A stretch of DNA of 64,000 bases from Comamonas sp. B21-038 (GTDB lineage: Bacteria; Pseudomonadota; Gammaproteobacteria; Burkholderiales; Burkholderiaceae_C), in NCBI RefSeq assembly GCF_022387135.1, contig NZ_CP092462.1:1612001-1676000 (forward strand). The letters are read 5' to 3'. The notes below the pieces were generated by a model, which saw only the letters and a program-made list of their open reading frames with translations, did no database searches and was not told where the DNA came from. Below, one piece after another: positions 44,967 through 53,053 of the stretch (within the stretch, counting starts at the first letter, position 1; every line of letters starts with the position of its first letter). Position numbers and translations under genes: made by a program.

Positions 44967-45605
44967 TCAGTGGGCAATGTGCAGGCCGCATTCGCGGTTG
45001 TCTTCGCCCTTGGTGGGATCCACATAGTCGAAGTTGTTGGGCAGACCGTGTTTTTCGCAGTATTCGTAGAGGTCCTTGGACGACCAGTGCAGCAATGGTG
45101 CCACCTTGATGAGGCCATCGGGGTTGAGGCTCACGGCCTCCATCTGCGCACGCACGGCGGTGTCGGTCGCGCGCAGTGCGGTGAACCAGACCTGGGGCCG
45201 GGTCTCGCGCAGCGCGCGGGCAAAGGGCTCGAGCTTGACCTCTTCGGTAAAGGCGGCGTGGCGCGGGTCATCAAGCGCGGGCGTCGCGCCTTCAACGGCT
45301 TCGCGGTGCGCACGCGAGCGGCGTGGCAGGTAGATCTGCAGGTTCAGCTGGAGCTGGCGCGTCACCTCGTCGGCAAAGCGGTAGGTGGCCTCGGTGTTGT
45401 AGCCGTTGTCCATCCAGACCACCGGCACATCGGGCTGCACTTGCGTGACCAGGTGCAGGATTACCGCTTCAAACGGGCGGAAATTGGTGGTCACGATGCT
45501 GGTCTGGCCCAGCGACAGCGCCCAGCGCACCAGGCCGGCGGCGTCGTTGCCCAGCTCGGCATTCACACGGGCCAGCTCTTGGGGAGTGAGGGTGGTCTTG
45601 CTCAT
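44967..45605 (-). CDS. cysH: CysH-family (phospho)adenylyl-sulfate reductase, divergent
   Basis: Reduces APS or PAPS to sulfite. 212 residues, shorter than E. coli CysH (244). The C-terminal NRECGLH catalytic motif is present. The usual DTG-LFPET segment reads WMDNGYNTEATYRFADE, and the LRREQ region reads LRATDTAVRA. It lacks the CC and CxxC pairs of [4Fe-4S] APS reductases, and no cysC is in the operon, so whether it uses APS or PAPS is open. ATGA overlap with the DUF934 gene shows coupling. Confidence 0.85.
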   Translation of the reverse strand: MSKTTLTPQELARVNAELGNDAAGLVRWALSLGQTSIVTTNFRPFEAVILHLVTQVQPDVPVVWMDNGYNTEATYRFADEVTRQLQLNLQIYLPRRSRAHREAVEGATPALDDPRHAAFTEEVKLEPFARALRETRPQVWFTALRATDTAVRAQMEAVSLNPDGLIKVAPLLHWSSKDLYEYCEKHGLPNNFDYVDPTKGEDNRECGLHIAH

Positions 45606-46003
45606 GCGGCGGCCTGGTCAAAATGGGGCTTGGCTTCGACGTCGCCTTGGTAAAAACCGGCAAAACGCTCAAACTGGCGCGCGGCATCGGCCACGTCCAC
45701 GCCTGCTTTCAGCACCGCACTGCTGAAACCGGTGCGGTGCATCTGCACCAGCTGGTCGATCAGCACATCGCCATGGGCGCGGATGTCGCCCTTGAAGCCC
45801 CGGCGGCGGCGCAGCAGGTAGGCCTGGCTGAACGCGCGGCCATCGGTGAAGGCGGGAAAGTCGAGGTCGATGCGCTCCACGCCATCGAGCGAGACTTGCA
45901 GTGCATCGGCATCATTGGCCAGCCGCAGCACGCTGCGGTCGCCTTCGGCAGCGGGCTGGTGGTCACCGGCGGCCAGGATCTGGAAATCGTTGGGAATGCT
46001 CAT
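45602..46003 (-). CDS. DUF934 protein of the sulfite reductase operon
   Basis: 133 residues, DUF934 family. Starts MSIPNDFQILAAGDHQ (AGAAG upstream). The conserved core is RIDLDFPAFTDGRAFSQAYL followed by RRRRGFKGDIRAHGDVLIDQ; no cysteines and no cofactor motif. DUF934 genes are regularly found next to cysI lacking cysJ, which suggests a structural or electron-transfer helper for sulfite reductase; this is inference from context. Overlaps cysH by four bases; cysI ends 18 bases upstream. Confidence 0.85.
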   Translation of the reverse strand: MSIPNDFQILAAGDHQPAAEGDRSVLRLANDADALQVSLDGVERIDLDFPAFTDGRAFSQAYLLRRRRGFKGDIRAHGDVLIDQLVQMHRTGFSSAVLKAGVDVADAARQFERFAGFYQGDVEAKPHFDQAAA

Positions 46004-46021
46004 CGTTGTTCTTCTCAATGC

Positions 46022-47821
46022 TCAGGCTTCGGTGGTTTCTGCAGCCGTATCAGCCGCTTCCGGCAGGCGGGCGGACTTGCCGGCTTCCTTGAAGGGATCC
46101 AGGCCGACACGGCGCACCGTATCGATAAAGCGTTCGCCGTTGCTCCGCAGATCGCGGTAGGTGGACAACACCGCTTCGATCACGCCCGGCACTTCGGCGG
46201 CGCTGAACGAGGGGCCGATCACCTTGCCGGCCTGGGGGGCGCCCGACAGCTGGGCGCCGTCGGAGCCGCCCACGGTGATCTGATACCACTCCTTGCCGTC
46301 CTTGTCCACGCCCAGAATGCCGATATGGCCGCTGTGGTGGTGGCCGCAGCTGTTGATGCAGCCGCTGATATGCAGGTCGATGTCGCCGATGTCGTCGAGC
46401 TCGTCCAGGTCCTGGTAGCGCTCGGTGATGGCGGCGGCAATCGGCAGGCTGCGGGCATTGGCCAGTGCGCAGAGGTCACCGCCGGGGCAGGCGATCATGT
46501 CGGTCAGCAGGTCCACATTGGTGCTGGCCAGGCCCAGGGCCTTGGCCTGCAGCCACAGGTCATGCAGCTGGCTCACATGCACCCAGGGCAGCACCACGTT
46601 CTGGTCGTGGGTCACACGGGCTTCGCCGGCGGAGAACTGGTCCACCAGCTGGGCCAGCGCGTCGAGCTGCTCGCCCGAGGCATCACCGGGCGCCTGGCCA
46701 ACGCGCTTGAACGACAGCACCACGGCACGCAGCTGCGGGTTCTGGTGGGCGCGCACATTGCGGCTCACCCAGCGGCCAAAGGCCGGCTCACGTGCGCCTT
46801 GCTCGGTCAGCAGGTGCTTGGCTTCGGTGGCGTTCACCTGCGGGTAGGCCGACAGGTCCGGCGCGACAAAGCAGGCGGCAACACGGTCGAATTCGGCCTG
46901 GGGGATGGTGTGCGGGCCGCCGTCGACTTCGACGATCTGGCGGAATTCCTCTTCCACCGAATCAATGTAGGTCTGGCCTTCGGCCTTGACCAGGATCTTG
47001 ATGCGGGCCTTGTACTTGTTGTCCCGGCGGCCGCGCTCGTTGTAGACGCGCACGATCGCTTCGATGTAGTTGAGCACCTGGTTCCAGGGCAGAAACTCGC
47101 GGATGGGTGTGCCGATCACCGGCGTGCGGCCCATGCCGCCGCCGACAAACACCTTGAAGCCGATTTCACCAGCCTCGTTCTTGACCAGATGCAGACCCAC
47201 ATCGTGCCAGCCGGTGGCGGCGCGGTCTTCTGCCGAGCCGCTGATCGCAATCTTGAACTTGCGCGGCAGGAACGCGAACTCGGGGTGCAAGGTGGTCCAT
47301 TGGCGCAGTACCTCGGCATAGGGGCGGGGGTCCACCAGCTCGTCCACCGCCACGCCGGCCAGCGCATCGGTGGTCGTGTTGCGGATGCAGTTGCCGCTGG
47401 TCTGGATGCCGTGCAGGTTGACGCTGGCCAGCAGGTCCATCACATCAGCGGACTTGGACAGCGGAATCCAGTTGAACTGCACATTGGTGCGGGTGGTGAA
47501 ATGGGCGTAGTGGGTGGGCAGGTAGGTGGTGCCCATGGCGCCCTGGGTCTTGAGCGCGTCCTGGTACAGCTGGGCGTCCGGTTCATCGTATTCGCGGGCA
47601 ATGCGGGCCAGCACGCGGATCTGGGCAGAGTTGATTTCGCCATAAGGCACTGCCACCCGCAGCATCGGTGCGTAGCGCTGCACATACCAGCCGTTTTGCA
47701 GACGCAGCGGGCGGAATTCTTCTTCACTCAGCCGGCCCGTTTCCCAGCGTTGGAGCTGGTCACGGAACTGGTCTGCTCGGGCCTGGACAAACTGGCGGTC
47801 AAAAGGGGTGTATTGGTACAT
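46022..47821 (-). CDS. cysI: Sulfite reductase hemoprotein subunit (siroheme, [4Fe-4S])
   Basis: Six-electron reduction of sulfite to sulfide. 599 residues with the two ferredoxin-like and two sirohaem half-domains: TTRTNVQFNWIPL, GNCIRNTTTDALAG, IACPGGDLCALANARS (C-x5-C) and DLHISGCINSCGHHHSG (C-x3-C) give the four cluster and haem ligands. No CysJ flavoprotein is nearby; ferredoxin (fdxA downstream) is the likely donor. First gene of the operon. Confidence 0.93.
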   Translation of the reverse strand: MYQYTPFDRQFVQARADQFRDQLQRWETGRLSEEEFRPLRLQNGWYVQRYAPMLRVAVPYGEINSAQIRVLARIAREYDEPDAQLYQDALKTQGAMGTTYLPTHYAHFTTRTNVQFNWIPLSKSADVMDLLASVNLHGIQTSGNCIRNTTTDALAGVAVDELVDPRPYAEVLRQWTTLHPEFAFLPRKFKIAISGSAEDRAATGWHDVGLHLVKNEAGEIGFKVFVGGGMGRTPVIGTPIREFLPWNQVLNYIEAIVRVYNERGRRDNKYKARIKILVKAEGQTYIDSVEEEFRQIVEVDGGPHTIPQAEFDRVAACFVAPDLSAYPQVNATEAKHLLTEQGAREPAFGRWVSRNVRAHQNPQLRAVVLSFKRVGQAPGDASGEQLDALAQLVDQFSAGEARVTHDQNVVLPWVHVSQLHDLWLQAKALGLASTNVDLLTDMIACPGGDLCALANARSLPIAAAITERYQDLDELDDIGDIDLHISGCINSCGHHHSGHIGILGVDKDGKEWYQITVGGSDGAQLSGAPQAGKVIGPSFSAAEVPGVIEAVLSTYRDLRSNGERFIDTVRRVGLDPFKEAGKSARLPEAADTAAETTEA

Positions 47822-47901
47822 CGTGGTGCGGAAGTTGCAGCTACCGAGCCCTGGTGTGCCCGCTGCCCCAATGGCGGCGGAGCTGGGCTGTTGCGATGTA
47901 C

Positions 47902-47933
47902 TGTAGAAAAGTTTTATATAAACTCAAACTACA
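47902..47933. promoter_or_regulatory. A/T-rich interrupted dyad upstream of cysI
   Basis: TGTAG...CTACA enclosing AGTTTTATATAAACT (47910-47924), about 80 bases before the cysI ATG. Size and A/T content suit a LysR-type activator such as CysB. The rest of the interval up to 48076 shows nothing else. Confidence 0.4.
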
Positions 47934-48076
47934 TTTTTCTCAGTCCTGTATGACATCGAGTTATATGAAAATGGCAAATGCTAGTGAGTAAATGGCATAT
48001 GGGCGCAGTAGCAGTCCCGGTAGACGGGGCGAAGCGAAGGCCCTGGCCGCAGCAACCCCGGGCTTTCAAACACCGC

Positions 48077-50095
48077 TTATTTGCAGTATCGGTCGCTGGC
48101 CAGCGCCAGGGCCAGCGGGTTGGCTACCGGCAGCGGCTCCGTATGCAGGCGGGCCGCCAGCAGTTCGGCGCAGAGCAGCGCCCAGGTCAGGCCGCGCGAT
48201 CCCATCGCCGTCGCGACCCAGGGGCTGGCGAGGCCTTCGGGCAGCGCTTGCAGCGCCTGTGCCGGCAGCAGCGGGCCCACCAGCGGTAGCCGGTCGGCCG
48301 ATGCGCAGCGCAGCTGGGCCCAGTGCCGGGCCTGGGCAAAGGCCTGGGCGTCAGGCCGGTGGCCGGCCGGCAGCAAGGTTTGCAACTTGGCCCAGTTGCC
48401 GGCATGCGCAGCGGCGGCATCCTCGGCCGAAGGCGGCAGTGTTGCCTTACCGCGCTCAAAACTTGATCCCATGACCCAGGCCGCTTCTCCGGTCTGCCCA
48501 TGGCGGAAATACGGCACCCAGCTGCCATGGCCGTTGACGGGCGGGTGGACAGCCGGCGCCTGGCCGGCCGGGTAGCTGCCCCAGCTGACCTGGCCGCGAA
48601 TGGTTTGCAGCGCCTGGGCGGCGGCCAGGTGCTGGCCATGAATGCGGATGCTGGCCGATTGCGGCCCGGCGCTGAGCACGACCAGATCGGCCTGCGCCCA
48701 TGGCTGGCCTTGGCCGTCGCGTAGCGACCACTGCGGCGGGCCTTCTGCGGTCTCCAGCGCGTCGAGCGCCTGCACCCGGGCGTTGCCCACAAAGCGGATC
48801 GCTGGATGGTCCAGCAAGGCCTGCACCAGCGCGGCCGGGCGCAGCCAGCCGCCGCGCGGGTGCCAGAGCGCGGGGGTGCCGGCGGGCAAGCCCAGCGCCT
48901 CCAGGCAGGCGGCGCTGGCCTCGTCACTCCAGTCAGCGGCAGGCGCGGCCAGTGTGTCTCTCCAGGCGGGTGGCCGTTCATGGGCGCTGCGGCGTGCCGA
49001 CACCGCCGGGCCGTCGCCATGCGCTGCCGTCTCATCGGGCGGCGTGCCCAGTTGCCGGCGCTCCAGCACCCCGGTCATCTCCCAATCCACCCCGGCCTGC
49101 AGCAGCTGCTGCAAGCATTGCAGGCTGCAACGCTGGCCGGCGCGGGTGATGCGCGAGAGCAGGCTGTCATCGCTGCTGGTATGGGGCGCAAAAATGCCGG
49201 CGGGCAGTGCGGAGGCACCGGCGGCCGGATGGCTGGCGGCATCGAGCACGGTCACCTGCCAGCCGCGCAGGGCCAGTTGGCGCGCGCAAGCCGCACCGGC
49301 GATGCCCGCGCCGATGATGGCAGCATGCCCGCCACCGCCGGCGAGCCGCGCTGGCAGGGCCTGCGCGCCCATGGGCCACAGCGGCGCCTTGCGGGGCTCC
49401 CAGTGCGGCGCAAAGCTGGCCTGCAGGTTGTCGCGCTTGGGCGGCACGCCGGGCACCTTGCGCACCTCAAAGCCGCACTGGGCCAGGTCGCGCCGCAGCT
49501 GGGCGGCGATGGTCCAGGTGGCGAGCCGGGTGCCGCGCCGGGCGCAGCGTGCCACGGCCTTCAGGGTGTGCAGGCTCCACATGTCGGGGTTGCGGGCGGG
49601 GCTGAAGCCGTCCAGGTAGATGCTGTCGGCGACCAGCTCGTGCTGGCGCAGCATGGTCTGGCTGTCGCCCACCAGCAGGCTGAGCAGCACCTGGCCGCCG
49701 GCCAGGCGCAGCCGATGCACGCCCGGCAGCAGGCCCCACCATTGGGCTGCCAGTTCCTCGGCCAGCGGCAGCAGATGGGGAAACTTGCGCGCCTGCGCCA
49801 GCAGGTCCATGGCCGTAATGGGAAAGGCCTCGGTCGAGACAAAGTGCAGCAGTGCGGGCCGGGCCGGGTCTTGCTGCCAGGCATGCCAGGTGACCAGGAA
49901 ATTAAGCCCAAAGCCAAAGCCGGTCTCCAGAATGCGCCACTGCGGCTGGCCTGCCCAGGCCTGGGGCAGGCCGCAACCGGCCAGGAACACCTGCTCGGCC
50001 TGGGCCAGTGCATGGGCGGCTTCGCTGTGGTAGCGGTCGCCAAAGCGGGGGCTGTAAGGTGTGCCGTCGGCCATCCATTGCACGGTCTCGGTCAT
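48077..50095 (-). CDS. mnmC: Bifunctional tRNA mnm5s2U34 methyltransferase/FAD oxidoreductase
   Basis: Completes the wobble-uridine modification: the oxidoreductase removes the carboxymethyl group, the methyltransferase adds the final methyl. 672 residues. MnmC2 methyltransferase domain first (about 1-230; SAM site ETGFGFGLNF, YLDGFSPARNPDMW), then the FAD domain from about 265 (GAGIAGAACARQLALRGW with Rossmann GxGxxG). C-terminal GSRGLTWALLCAELLA closes the FAD site. Start ATG 50095. Both halves are in one frame, as in E. coli. Confidence 0.93.
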   Translation of the reverse strand: MTETVQWMADGTPYSPRFGDRYHSEAAHALAQAEQVFLAGCGLPQAWAGQPQWRILETGFGFGLNFLVTWHAWQQDPARPALLHFVSTEAFPITAMDLLAQARKFPHLLPLAEELAAQWWGLLPGVHRLRLAGGQVLLSLLVGDSQTMLRQHELVADSIYLDGFSPARNPDMWSLHTLKAVARCARRGTRLATWTIAAQLRRDLAQCGFEVRKVPGVPPKRDNLQASFAPHWEPRKAPLWPMGAQALPARLAGGGGHAAIIGAGIAGAACARQLALRGWQVTVLDAASHPAAGASALPAGIFAPHTSSDDSLLSRITRAGQRCSLQCLQQLLQAGVDWEMTGVLERRQLGTPPDETAAHGDGPAVSARRSAHERPPAWRDTLAAPAADWSDEASAACLEALGLPAGTPALWHPRGGWLRPAALVQALLDHPAIRFVGNARVQALDALETAEGPPQWSLRDGQGQPWAQADLVVLSAGPQSASIRIHGQHLAAAQALQTIRGQVSWGSYPAGQAPAVHPPVNGHGSWVPYFRHGQTGEAAWVMGSSFERGKATLPPSAEDAAAAHAGNWAKLQTLLPAGHRPDAQAFAQARHWAQLRCASADRLPLVGPLLPAQALQALPEGLASPWVATAMGSRGLTWALLCAELLAARLHTEPLPVANPLALALASDRYCK

Positions 50096-50182
50096 GGCTT
50101 GCAAAGATCATTTCTCAAGGAATGCGCATTGTAGGGAGTGGGAGGCTGCTGCAGCGCCGGTATCGCCGCTCATGGCGGTTCT

Positions 50183-50211
50183 GTGACAATTTGTTGTCGA
50201 AGCCGTACTAT
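50183..50211 (+). promoter_or_regulatory. Promoter of the M20 peptidase gene
   Basis: GTGACA (50183-50188), 17-base spacer, TACTAT (50206-50211); the ATG is nine bases further. 5/6 match at -35. Predicts an almost leaderless transcript. Confidence 0.5.
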
Positions 50212-50220
50212 CATCGGCCC

Positions 50221-51522
50221 ATGCCTGATCGACCGTCTTCCTGCTCTTATGTCTTCTGTGGTTTGTGGATGGCGCTGGCCTGGAGCGCGCCCGGCCACGC
50301 CCAAGCGCCTGCCAAAGCCCAGCCTGCCGTGTATGCCGCAGCGCAGGCAGAGCAAAACCCCATGCTCGCCACGTTGAAAAACCTGGTGCATATCGAATCG
50401 GGCAGCCGCGATTATGGCGGCGTCAGCTATATCGCCCAGGTGGCTGCCGAGCGCCTGAAAGCACTGGGCGGCGAGGTGCAGACCATTCCCGCGGCGGATG
50501 TGGTGCGGCTGGAAGATACGCCGGAGCAGGTCGGCCCCATGGTGCAGGCTGTCTTCAAGGGCCGGGGCCAGTCCCGCATCCTGATGATGGCGCACATGGA
50601 CACCGTCTACCAGCGCGGTGATGTTGATAAGCAGCCTTTCCGCATCGAGGGTGACCGCGTCTACGGCCTGGGCGTGGAAGACGAAAAACAGGGCGTGGCG
50701 CTGGTGCTGCACAGCATTGCGATGCTGCAAAAGCTGGGCTATGACCACTTTGGCGAGATCACCGTGCTGTTCAACAGCGATGAGGAGATCAGCTCGCCGG
50801 GCTCACGCCGGCTGATTAGCGCGCTGGCGCGCGACCAGGATGCCATCTTCTCGTTCGAGAGCGGGGGCCTGCAAGGCACCTTGCACCTGGCCACCAGTGG
50901 TATTGGTGCGATGTTCCTGGATGTGGAGGGTAAATCCTCGCATGCCGGGGCCAAGCCGGAGGCAGGTGTGAATGCGCTCTATGAACTGTCGCACCAGCTG
51001 CTGCAGATGCGCGACCTGTCGCAGCTAGAAAATGGTCTGAAGCTGAACTGGACCATCGCGCAGGCGGGCACCACCCGCAATGTGATACCGCCCCATGCGC
51101 GGGCGCAGGCCGATGCGCGGGCGCTGCGGGCCCAGGATTTTCAGGCGCTGCAGGATGCGGTGCAGGAAAAAATCAAGAACCGCCTGCTGGAGGGCAGCAA
51201 GGTGACGGCCCGCTTTGAACTGCGCCGCCCGCCGATGCAGGCCAGCGATGCGGCACGCCGCATCGCCGCACAGGCCAAAGCCATCTACCAGGATGAGCTG
51301 GGCATACCGCTGCATGTGAACGATGTGGCGCTGGGCGGCGGCACCGATGCCGCTTTTGCCGCCCTCAACACCCGGGGTGGGGTGGTCGAGGGCATGGGCG
51401 TGTGCGGCTACGGCGCGCATGACATGTATGGCGAATACATCCTGCTGGACTGCATTGCGCCGCGCCTGTACCTGGTGGCGCGCATGGTGATGGCGCTGTC
51501 GGAGCCGGCGACCGCGCGCTGA
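50221..51522 (+). CDS. M20-family metallopeptidase (glutamate carboxypeptidase-like), secreted
   Basis: 433 residues. Signal peptide: CGLWMALAWSAPGHAQA, cleavage near AHA-type HAQ-A. Zinc ligands in MMAHMDTVY, VEDEKQGVAL, NSDEEISSPGSR and GVCGYGAHDMYGEY; the lid domain includes LDVEGKSSHAGAKP and GGGTDAAFAAL. Resembles CPG2/Gcp carboxypeptidases that remove C-terminal glutamate from folates or peptides; substrate unproven. Periplasmic by signal. Convergent with mmsB. Confidence 0.88.
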   Translation: MPDRPSSCSYVFCGLWMALAWSAPGHAQAPAKAQPAVYAAAQAEQNPMLATLKNLVHIESGSRDYGGVSYIAQVAAERLKALGGEVQTIPAADVVRLEDTPEQVGPMVQAVFKGRGQSRILMMAHMDTVYQRGDVDKQPFRIEGDRVYGLGVEDEKQGVALVLHSIAMLQKLGYDHFGEITVLFNSDEEISSPGSRRLISALARDQDAIFSFESGGLQGTLHLATSGIGAMFLDVEGKSSHAGAKPEAGVNALYELSHQLLQMRDLSQLENGLKLNWTIAQAGTTRNVIPPHARAQADARALRAQDFQALQDAVQEKIKNRLLEGSKVTARFELRRPPMQASDAARRIAAQAKAIYQDELGIPLHVNDVALGGGTDAAFAALNTRGGVVEGMGVCGYGAHDMYGEYILLDCIAPRLYLVARMVMALSEPATAR

Positions 51523-51540
51523 GCGCCGGCCGCCGGAGCA

Positions 51541-51562
51541 GGGCTGAGGCTCAGCCCTTTTT
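51541..51562 (+). terminator. Intrinsic terminator of the M20 peptidase gene
   Basis: 7-bp stem GGGCTGA/TCAGCCC, loop GGC, followed by TTTTT. It overlaps the last codons and stop of convergent mmsB. Confidence 0.75.
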
Positions 51563-52450
51563 CTGCAGCATCTTGATGACGCTGGAGAAGTCCTCGCCAC
51601 CATGGCCGGCAATGCTGTGCGCCGCATACAGCTGGCGCGCCATGCCGCCCAGCGGGGTGCTGGCCTTCACCGTCATCGCGCTCTCCTGTGCCAGACCCAG
51701 GTCCTTGAGCATCAGGTCGGTGCCAAAGCCGCCGGTGTAGCCGCGCGTGGCAGCGCTGGCGTCCTGCACGCCGGGGAAGGGGTTGTAGACCTCCAGCGCC
51801 CAGTTGCCGCCCGAGCTGCGGCGCATGATCTCGCTGAGCACCTTGGGATCCAGGCCATTGGCAACGCCCAGCGCAATCGCCTCGCTGGTGCCGATCATCA
51901 AAATGCCCAGCAGCATGTTGTTGCAGATCTTGGCCGTCTGGCCTGCGCCCACATCGCCGGCGTGGAAGATGTTCTTGCCCATTTTCTCGAGCAGTGGGCG
52001 GGCACGCTCCAAGTCTGCTGCGCTGCCGCCGACCATGAAGGTCAGGGTGCCGGCAATCGCGCCACCGGTGCCGCCGGAGACGGGCGCATCGATAAAGCCA
52101 ATCCCCAGCGCTTGCGCGGCCTTGGCCACTTTCTGGCTGGTCGCTGCCGCAATCGTGGAGCTGTCGATGATCAGCGCGCCTTTGGTAATGCCTTGCAGCA
52201 GGCCCGCCTGGCTGCCGTTGCCCAGAAACAGGCCTTCGACATGCTGGCTGGCGGGCAGCATGCTGACGACCACCTCCGCGCCTTCGACGGCCTCCTGGGC
52301 GCTGGTCGCGGCGCTGCCGCCTTCTGCCACCACCTTGGCTACCGCCTCGCGGCTCAGGTCAAAAGCGTGCACCTGGTGGCCCGCCTTGGCCAGGTTGATG
52401 GCCATGGGCGCGCCCATATTGCCCAGGCCGATGAATGCGATAGTTGCCAT
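51551..52450 (-). CDS. mmsB: 3-hydroxyisobutyrate dehydrogenase
   Basis: NAD-dependent oxidation of 3-hydroxyisobutyrate to methylmalonate semialdehyde in valine breakdown. 299 residues from ATG 52450 (AAGGAG upstream). Rossmann GLGNMGAPMAINLAKAGH, substrate loop FIDAPVSGGTGGA, catalytic GQTAKICNNMLLG lysine and C-terminal GYTGGFGTDLMLKDL. Ribosome site GGAGACAAACATG resembles that of mmsA. Confidence 0.93.
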   Translation of the reverse strand: MATIAFIGLGNMGAPMAINLAKAGHQVHAFDLSREAVAKVVAEGGSAATSAQEAVEGAEVVVSMLPASQHVEGLFLGNGSQAGLLQGITKGALIIDSSTIAAATSQKVAKAAQALGIGFIDAPVSGGTGGAIAGTLTFMVGGSAADLERARPLLEKMGKNIFHAGDVGAGQTAKICNNMLLGILMIGTSEAIALGVANGLDPKVLSEIMRRSSGGNWALEVYNPFPGVQDASAATRGYTGGFGTDLMLKDLGLAQESAMTVKASTPLGGMARQLYAAHSIAGHGGEDFSSVIKMLQKKG

Positions 52451-52518
52451 GTTTGTCTCCTTGAAGGTGTTATTGCAAAGCTTGTCGGTTGGTAGGGGTT
52501 GCGAATGACAGTCAGTAC

Positions 52519-53010
52519 TCAAAGATCGCTGTCAAACACGCTGTGGCGTTTGCGGGCGGCGGGGGCCGGGCCCGCATCGCCAGCCGGCTTGGCGGTTTTT
52601 GGTTTTTTGAGCGGCTTGGCGGATGGATCGGAAGCGGCTGCCTTGGGCTTTTTCTTCGGTGTGGCCTTGGCGCGCGGGTTGAAGGCCAGCGCCGCATCGA
52701 TCCAGTGCTGCCAGGCCTCGCGCGTGGCGTAGGCCGCGGGGCCGACCAGAAAATAGCCGTCCATCAAACCTTTGGACGACAGCGGGCGCAGGCCAGGCAT
52801 TTCTGCCACCTGGGCATGGGTGTCGGGTGCCAGGCGCACCAGCAGCTCATCGTTTTCCACGCCCAGGCACATCTTGCCGTCCACCATGAACACATGGCAG
52901 CCGAACATGGTTTTCTCTTCCACCGGGACGCCCACGGCTTGCTCGGCCAGTGCCAGGCGTACGGCATCGATGAGGCGCAAAGTTTCGGGGTCCAGAGGGC
53001 GGCGTGGCAT
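52519..53010 (-). CDS. TfoX N-terminal-domain protein with basic tail
   Basis: 163 residues. The TfoX/Sxy N-terminal domain occupies about 1-105: TMFGCHVFMVDGKMCLGVEN, DELLVRLAPDTHAQV, GYFLVGPAAYATREAWQHW. The C-terminal half of a competence regulator is absent and replaced by a Lys/Pro/Ala-rich tail (KATPKKKPKAAASDPSAKPL, further KKPK repeats), which could bind nucleic acid. Stand-alone TfoX-N proteins have no assigned role. Inserted between mmsB and the acyl-CoA dehydrogenase. Confidence 0.82.
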   Translation of the reverse strand: MPRRPLDPETLRLIDAVRLALAEQAVGVPVEEKTMFGCHVFMVDGKMCLGVENDELLVRLAPDTHAQVAEMPGLRPLSSKGLMDGYFLVGPAAYATREAWQHWIDAALAFNPRAKATPKKKPKAAASDPSAKPLKKPKTAKPAGDAGPAPAARKRHSVFDSDL

Positions 53011-53053
53011 GGTGGGATAGTGCTTGGGCAGAAGGGGCAGGGCAGGGGCCTGC

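Noticed and set aside
48000-48076. Possible terminator after mnmC (AAGCCC/GGGC pairing)
   Set aside because: Stem is short with a large loop and no U-tract.
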